Positions 61,801 through 64,000 of a stretch of DNA of 64,000 nucleotides are shown here, one piece after another. The position numbers and the translations under genes are program-made. The notes below the pieces were generated by a model that saw only the letters and a list, made by a program, of their open reading frames with translations, made no database searches and was not told the origin of the DNA. The stretch is from Plazaster borealis (lineage: Eukaryota; Echinodermata; Asteroidea; Forcipulatida; Labidiasteridae): NCBI GenBank assembly GCA_021014325.1, contig CM037474.1, forward strand, positions 4,530,488-4,594,487. The letters run 5' to 3'. Each line of letters opens with the position of its first letter. Position 1 is the stretch's first letter.

Positions 61801-64000
61801 GTAGAAGAGTCTTGGAAATGTTGTCAATTTGAAACCCAGGAGGCTCAGGGGGGCTGTATTCTCGGACCAAAGAAAGACAGACCAATACCAACTACACTAG
61901 GTCTTCATTTGTGGTGATGTAGTCTGTAAGTCCTCTGAAATGTAACACCCAGGAAGTTCAGGGGGCTGCATCATCAAGACCAAAGGGAGACCCAACCCTA
62001 CAACTCTAGTTCTGTATTTGGGGTGATGTAGAGAGTCCGTAAATCCTCTGAAATTTAACTAGACCAAGGGGAGACCCAGACCCACTACTGTAGTTCTGTA
62101 TTTAGGGTGATGCAGAGAGTCTGTAAATCCTCTGAAATGTTACACCCAGGAGGTTCAGGGTGCTTCATCATTAAGACCAAAGGGAGACCCAGCCCCACAA
62201 CTCTAGTTCTGTATTGCAGAAAATACTGCTTACAAAGTTTCTGCTAAGCAAAGCTTTGCAGGATACCAGTCACAGATTGTACATTAGAAATGGCATTTTG
62301 GCTGGTAACCATATTTTGGTAAGCAAAACTTTGTTGTGCTTAGCTACTTTTTGTGCTTAAGCAGCTCTATGAAATTGGACCAAGCTGCTTTTGTTCTGTT
62401 TTTGGATGATGTAGAAAGACTGGGGGGCTTTCTCATCCAGAGTACTTAGCCTAAAACAGATCCGTGTATTTGTATGAGTTGTGAACTGTTTGCATTTGAT
62501 TACCTAACAGACCCCATCAATGTCCAGAACCAAAGTTCCGTCAGAATGCTCCGATTAATGCAACGTCAAGGATCTTCAGAAGAGCTGTGAGTTTCAACTA
62601 CAAATTTAGTTTTTGTGTTTTGATAGTTTATAATATCCGGGAAATGCGCTGGGCTTGTGCACTGAGAACAAAGGAGAGTCTTCAGATTAACAGTTTTAAT
62701 TGAATTTAAGGTTTTGTCAAAGTCGTCATCTTTAATTGGTTTCCATCCAAAGAATCTGTGTTAAAAAACAGTACACTGTTTGCAGTCCAGGTTGTGCAAA
62801 GAAGTCGTGTGTGGATAAAAAAGCAAACAAACCCTATTACTGTCGGTATACTCTCCTGCCCAATAGTCCATTGCCAAAATTCAACAGGAGACTGTGGAGA
62901 CTAAGTCCACAGTACACAAGTCATGGGGTTTCCTGATAATACCAGCTGTATAAACAGAAGAAACCCATGCACCCAATGCTAGCCTGGAAAGTATGGTACT
63001 TTGTGGCAGTCTGTGGTACAAGAGTATAGGAGGGTTTGAAGGAAGTTGAAGAAATGAATTTTGTTTTACAGATCAGACCAATGCATGGGGGTGTGGACGG
63101 GTTAAGATGCACAAGACATTTTATCTACAGCAGGTAAGTAGAGTCTTGCATTGCTTTATAAGTTATCATCTTTGGCTATTTCTCTACAATACAAACACAG
63201 ACTCTATCAAAACATCATAAGCCACGGGGACATTTTACCAGGACCTGACGGCAAAAAAGCATCTACACTGTACAAGACAGATTGTCTCTTTACAGAGTGT
63301 GATAAGAACCAAAACACAACCACCTGGAATGACTCATCCTAAGAAGCTTTAAAGGCACTGTACACGTTTGGTAATTGTCAAAGACCAGTATTCTCACTTG
63401 GTGTATCCCAACATATGCATAAAATAACAAGCCTGTGAAAATTTGGGCTCAATTGGTCATCGAAGTTGCAAGAAAATGATGAAAGAAAAAACACCCTTGT
63501 TGTACAAATTTGTGTGCTTTCAGATAGGAATAAAAATTTCCCTTCAAGAAATTTTATTATTTTAGAGAGAAATTAGCTCTTTCTCAAAAACTACGTTACT
63601 TCAGAGGGAGTCGTTTCCTACAATGTTTTATACTATTAACAGCTCTCCCGTTGCTTGTAACCAAGTAAGTTTTTATGCTAATATTTGTTTTGAGTCATTA
63701 CCAAACGTGTACGATACCTTTAAGACACCACAGGATTGCCCAGAAATGACTAAAATCCCAAAACACCACAGATGTTAAAACTGATCTTACCAGAGGCAAA
63801 ATTCATGGCGGTGGGTCTAACGGCATTTTGCAATTGCAACCTGTGGTACTGTCTTCTTAAATAGGCATCGCAAGTGCAGAATTTTTTGGGAAGCAGCATC
63901 ATAAGGGGGCATGGCTGAAGTGGCCACTGGATTTGACTTGTAAGAAACTTACAGGAGCTAATAATGTGCCAACACATTTTGTTCCCTCTCTTAGATTTCA
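46726..64000 (+). CDS. DCAF1: DCAF1 (VPRBP), exons 1-22, 3' part outside window
   Basis: Twenty-two exons (the last cut by the window end) join in frame with GT-AG junctions: 46726-46832, 48018-48168, 48672-48785, 49659-49796, 50571-51278, 51487-51588, 52018-52217, 52702-52840, 53266-53475, 54389-54558, 55256-55375, 56259-56361, 56711-56836, 57251-57404, 57933-58010, 58864-59007, 59544-59671, 60687-60956, 61559-61752, 62511-62586, 63072-63133, 63995-64000; 3,500 bases, about 1,166 codons. DCAF1 is the nuclear substrate receptor of the CUL4-DDB1 (and EDD/DYRK2) ubiquitin ligases. Diagnostic blocks: IEKETE and [15 protein letters not shown] near residue 40-65, [63 protein letters not shown], a LisH motif ([15 protein letters not shown] and GLNETASVL, residues about 905-935), [20 protein letters not shown], and the start of the propeller. 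The WD40 domain and acidic tail are outside. The segment before the propeller is slightly longer than the human one, mainly through exon 5. Confidence 0.96.
46924..47291. mobile_element. MITE, ACACGTTTGGTAAT family, DCAF1 intron 1
   Basis: It begins TTAAAGGCATCATACACGTT and ends AACGTGTACAGTGCCTTTAA. The 65-codon ORF inside is not a gene. Confidence 0.92.
47600..47890 (+). mobile_element. Dispersed repeat with hammerhead-like motif, copy A (intron 1)
   Basis: The CTCCTGACGATGACTAG start is followed by ctagtcgaaacgttaagtcc, then cggccgatttcctacc, agcaggacagttcttttcgg and caaagtagatatatacac. Copies B (49913-50200) and C (58505-58805) share the same order, all on the + strand. It may be the end of a Penelope-like element, which are known to carry hammerhead motifs, but no reverse transcriptase is present here. 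Confidence 0.82.
48018..48168 (+). CDS. DCAF1: DCAF1 exon 2
   Basis: Residues about 36-86: [50 protein letters not shown]. This is a near-diagnostic block of the family. Acceptor ttcttgtag, donor gtttgt. Confidence 0.97.
48672..48785 (+). CDS. DCAF1: DCAF1 exon 3
   Basis: Residues about 87-124, including [20 protein letters not shown], equivalent to the vertebrate CRLLLDIMPGLET helix. Phase 0 at both ends. Confidence 0.96.
49158..49515 (+). mobile_element. tRNA-derived SINE, 5'-truncated, DCAF1 intron 3
   Basis: Box A is missing; it opens within ccggactcaagttctggtgg and keeps GGGGTTCGAATCCCGGTCAT and the gtaaatgggtacctgtgttg body, ending with a TTATTATTATTATT tail. Confidence 0.85.
49659..49796 (+). 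CDS. DCAF1: DCAF1 exon 4
   Basis: Residues about 125-170: [40 protein letters not shown] and EENASM, the TYSTGLLGGAMENQDIA-like armadillo helix. Donor gtaaga. Confidence 0.96.
49913..50200 (+). mobile_element. Dispersed repeat with hammerhead-like motif, copy B (intron 4)
   Basis: It matches copy A: CTCCTGACGATGACTAG, ctagtcgatacgtt (core GAAA changed to GATA), gcaggacagttcttttcaga, caaagtagatatatacac. Confidence 0.82.
50571..51278 (+). CDS. DCAF1: DCAF1 exon 5, large exon with low-complexity region
   Basis: Residues about 171-406. A short helix ([16 protein letters not shown]) leads into about 165 residues rich in Ser, Thr, Asp and Asn, then a Lys/Ser/Arg-rich stretch ([20 protein letters not shown]) that looks like a bipartite nuclear signal. 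The conserved block [42 protein letters not shown] follows. Conserved sequence lies only at the two ends; the middle is expected to be disordered. Confidence 0.96.
51487..51588 (+). CDS. DCAF1: DCAF1 exon 6
   Basis: 34 codons: [34 protein letters not shown]. It matches the MMFYIDLKQTNDVLLTFEALK region of vertebrates. Confidence 0.96.
51660..51960. other. DCAF1 intron 6, (ATTT)n and A-rich tract
   Basis: It holds tatttatttatttatttcaa and a retroelement-tail-like A-rich run; no clear class. Confidence 0.4.
52018..52217 (+). CDS. DCAF1: DCAF1 exon 7
   Basis: Residues about 441-507: [66 protein letters not shown]. Very highly conserved. Donor gtaagt with a split codon. Confidence 0.97.
52240..52580. 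repeat. 87-bp tandem array, four units, DCAF1 intron 7
   Basis: ATGAGTTGTGTTGGCTCTGA recurs every 87 bases from about 52254. Since 87 is 29 x 3 both strands stay open for about 115 codons without being genes. The gttggctctgaaaagagctg core also occurs in the long palindrome at 23386-23580. Confidence 0.93.
52702..52840 (+). CDS. DCAF1: DCAF1 exon 8
   Basis: Residues about 507-553: [46 protein letters not shown]. It equals the YTLWLMECSHASG segment of vertebrates. Donor gtaaga. Confidence 0.96.
53266..53475 (+). CDS. DCAF1: DCAF1 exon 9
   Basis: Residues about 554-623: [70 protein letters not shown]. The acceptor is chosen at cctacaccag because homology begins with [10 protein letters not shown]; the open frame further upstream is intronic. 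Confidence 0.93.
53540..53870. repeat. Unclassified dispersed-type sequence, DCAF1 intron 9
   Basis: ggccatttattatgcgccat and gagttcattccatagtgatg-ggcc-style text resembles non-LTR retroelement tails, but I found no second copy in the window. Confidence 0.35.
53875..54263 (+). mobile_element. tRNA-derived SINE, decayed, DCAF1 intron 9
   Basis: aagcggtctagtgcgccagactcaagttctggtg keeps part of the head, and gggtttgggtcccagtcatg is box B. The body gcgagacacttgaccataat and the tail ttattattgtt follow. Confidence 0.82.
54389..54558 (+). CDS. DCAF1: DCAF1 exon 10
   Basis: Residues about 624-680: [57 protein letters not shown]. The donor is gtaagc, preceding a G-rich minisatellite by some 30 bases. 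Confidence 0.95.
54590..55095 (+). repeat. G-rich 20-22-bp minisatellite, DCAF1 intron 10
   Basis: About 24 copies of GGTACAAGTTGGGATGTGGGG with variable G-run lengths. The + strand, which is the transcribed RNA sense, carries many GGG and GGGG tracts. Long ORFs on both strands here are array artefacts. Confidence 0.93.
55256..55375 (+). CDS. DCAF1: DCAF1 exon 11
   Basis: Residues about 680-720: [39 protein letters not shown] plus a split codon. The donor is gtcaga, weaker than the others; phase with exon 12 (Ser) supports it. Confidence 0.92.
55640..55835. repeat. Dispersed repeat, copy 2, DCAF1 intron 11
   Basis: Counterpart of 1765-1965: cgctgtcccaccatg, gtcagcaccattttctcaat, gggccgtgtcacatgg. 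It directly abuts the next repeat. Confidence 0.7.
55862..56160 (-). repeat. Dispersed repeat, GTGCATCAC family, DCAF1 intron 11
   Basis: Reverse-orientation copy of the repeats at 8857-9136 and 10612-10850. On the - strand it reads cctgaaaaacggcttgtggg, gtttacagactctgtgcatc, acttctttc and gattttgagaa-like phrases. Confidence 0.7.
56259..56361 (+). CDS. DCAF1: DCAF1 exon 12
   Basis: Residues about 720-754: [35 protein letters not shown]. The acceptor is chosen at ccttcatgacag, since [12 protein letters not shown] across the junction matches vertebrate GISIILGVAEGE. Confidence 0.95.
56711..56836 (+). CDS. DCAF1: DCAF1 exon 13
   Basis: 42 codons: [42 protein letters not shown]. The [11 protein letters not shown] end equals vertebrate MWNVVQSNNGI. 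Donor gtaggt. Confidence 0.95.
56975..57250. repeat. 33-bp tandem array ending at the exon 14 acceptor
   Basis: About 8 units of TTGCCAGTCAATATCACATG plus a T-rich end (tatgctgccttta). The last unit merges into the real acceptor cccttatttgcag. A 33-base period keeps one frame open; no gene. Confidence 0.9.
57251..57404 (+). CDS. DCAF1: DCAF1 exon 14
   Basis: Residues about 797-848: [51 protein letters not shown]. The acceptor atttgcag lies immediately after a 33-bp array. Donor gtatga. Confidence 0.96.
57420..57875 (+). mobile_element. Decayed LINE (non-LTR retrotransposon) C-terminal fragment, intron 14
   Basis: [14 protein letters not shown] followed by [20 protein letters not shown] resembles the RRMxRISWxxxxTN...FGHIxRRDxDxLER tail seen after the reverse transcriptase domain in jockey/RTE-type elements. 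The frame ends at TAG (57701-57703); a +1 shift there continues with [20 protein letters not shown], the family's next motif, so there is a frameshift. No reverse transcriptase catalytic part remains. The fragment is inactive. Confidence 0.8.
57933..58010 (+). CDS. DCAF1: DCAF1 exon 15
   Basis: Residues about 848-874: [26 protein letters not shown], equal to LMKEPVLQDKRSDHVKFCKYAAELI in vertebrates. Donor gtaagt. Confidence 0.96.
58505..58805 (+). mobile_element. Dispersed repeat with hammerhead-like motif, copy C (intron 15)
   Basis: It matches copies A and B from cagtcccctcgatccattaa onwards. Its 5' part is diverged: the stem is ACAAG-GGCA-CTTGT instead of GACTAG-CTAGTC, before cGAAA. Confidence 0.75.
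58864..59007 (+). CDS. DCAF1: DCAF1 exon 16, first half of LisH motif
   Basis: Residues about 874-922: [48 protein letters not shown]. The end is the first LisH helix, a dimerisation element in DCAF1. Confidence 0.96.
59544..59671 (+). CDS. DCAF1: DCAF1 exon 17, second half of LisH motif
   Basis: Residues about 922-964: [56 protein letters not shown] completes LisH; the rest is a Thr/Pro linker. Confidence 0.95.
59898..60256. mobile_element. MITE, ACACGTTTGGTAAT family, DCAF1 intron 17
   Basis: Its left TIR is shortened (cttaaaggtaatgactcaaa) and its right end ACCAACTGTGTACAGTGCCTTTAA is intact. It is directly followed by the next MITE. Confidence 0.85.
60252..60620. mobile_element. MITE, AGGATTGGTA family, DCAF1 intron 17
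   Basis: It starts TTTAAAGGTATTATACAGGA and ends CTTACCAATCCTGTATAATA plus ACTTTAA. It shares the TTTAA junction with the preceding MITE; a truncated relative lies at 21200-21453. Confidence 0.85.
60687..60956 (+). CDS. DCAF1: DCAF1 exon 18, Pro/Gly-rich linker
   Basis: 90 codons: Pro-rich ([20 protein letters not shown]), Gly/Gln-rich, then [19 protein letters not shown], matching the GRISFIRERPSPCNG motif of vertebrates. The donor gtgagt follows AATAGA. Confidence 0.93.
61035..61445. repeat. (GTTT)n and dispersed repeat, DCAF1 intron 18
   Basis: A pure GTTT run at 61037-61062 precedes an A-rich tract. 61185-61440 is related to about 7495-7755 (gagaaatttcagac, ctttgatctacttctctag, aactccaggggttatcaaaa). 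Confidence 0.7.
61559..61752 (+). CDS. DCAF1: DCAF1 exon 19
   Basis: Residues about 1055-1119: [64 protein letters not shown]. It contains the invariant [23 protein letters not shown] block before the propeller. Confidence 0.97.
61827..62214. repeat. About 125-bp tandem array, 3-4 units, DCAF1 intron 19
   Basis: Repeated blocks: acccaggaggctcagggggg / acccaggaagttcagggggc / acccaggaggttcagggtgc, each followed by gaccaaaggg-agaccca and tgatgtaga-gagt-cgtaaatcc. Units differ by indels. Confidence 0.85.
62217..62385. mobile_element. GGGCCC-type inverted-repeat element, DCAF1 intron 19
   Basis: The interior caggataccagtcacagatt and ggctggtaacc, and the end cttaagcagctctatgaaat plus tgg, match copies at 25840 and 16305. 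The left end has lost its gggccc. Confidence 0.7.
62511..62586 (+). CDS. DCAF1: DCAF1 exon 20
   Basis: Residues about 1119-1144: [26 protein letters not shown], equal to [21 protein letters not shown] in vertebrates. Donor gtgagt. Confidence 0.96.
63072..63133 (+). CDS. DCAF1: DCAF1 exon 21
   Basis: [20 protein letters not shown] plus a split codon, equal to YGGVDGGCFDRHLIFSRFRP, the lead-in to the WD40 propeller. Donor gtaagt. Confidence 0.95.
63348..63723. mobile_element. MITE, ACACGTTTGGTAAT family, DCAF1 intron 21
   Basis: It begins TTTAAAGGCACTGTACACGT and ends CCAAACGTGTACGATACC plus TTTAA. Full length, about 375 bp, with the central pair of inverted arms slightly eroded. Confidence 0.92.
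63995..64000 (+). CDS. DCAF1: DCAF1 exon 22, first 6 bases
   Basis: After acceptor tccctctcttag, ATTTCA continues the split Arg codon into Phe, matching SRFRPI of the family. Cut by the window end. Confidence 0.8.

Overview
The window is animal nuclear DNA. It has GT-AG introns, dense dispersed repeats and three conserved metazoan genes. Abundant TTAAAGG-ended inverted-repeat elements (one family carrying ACACGTTTGGTAAT), tRNA-headed SINEs and protein sequences clearly diverged from vertebrate ones suggest an echinoderm, most likely a sea star. The species call is inference from repeat style, not a database match.

Layout. (1) 177-3746, + strand: the last six coding exons of an IFRD1/IFRD2-type gene (interferon-related developmental regulator), with a complete C-terminus and stop. 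(2) 15046-21615, - strand: five exons of a methionine-R-sulfoxide reductase B gene (closest to MSRB3) that join in frame and carry both CxxC zinc pairs and the catalytic RFCIN cysteine. Two candidate 5' exons lie far upstream, at 36020-36128 and at about 44594-44740; the latter looks like a mitochondrial presequence. (3) 46726-64000, + strand: DCAF1 (VPRBP), the substrate receptor of CUL4-DDB1 ubiquitin ligase. Exons 1-21 and the first 6 bases of exon 22 are present (about 1,166 codons), covering the helical N-terminal region and the LisH motif; the WD40 propeller lies beyond the window. IFRD1 and MSRB are convergent. If the 44.6 kb exon is right, MSRB and DCAF1 are divergent, with about 2 kb between start codons.

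Everything else is intronic or intergenic and dominated by repeats. There are several MITE-like families with terminal inverted repeats, three kinds of tRNA-derived SINE, one decayed LINE fragment, and many tandem arrays (13-, about 20-, 25-, 33-, 87-, 114- and about 115-bp units). Most long ORFs outside the three genes are open only because they run through tandem arrays.

Most noteworthy: a dispersed repeat with three copies in DCAF1 introns carries a hammerhead-ribozyme-like core, and one diverged copy keeps a stem of different sequence. A 13-bp minisatellite encodes the same peptide in all three frames and sits between inverted flanks. A 33-bp array abutting DCAF1 exon 14 repeats an acceptor-like sequence. 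There is a nested SINE-in-MITE insertion, and the MSRB 5' end is unresolved. The three genes are not known to work in one pathway; their proximity looks like ordinary neighbourhood.
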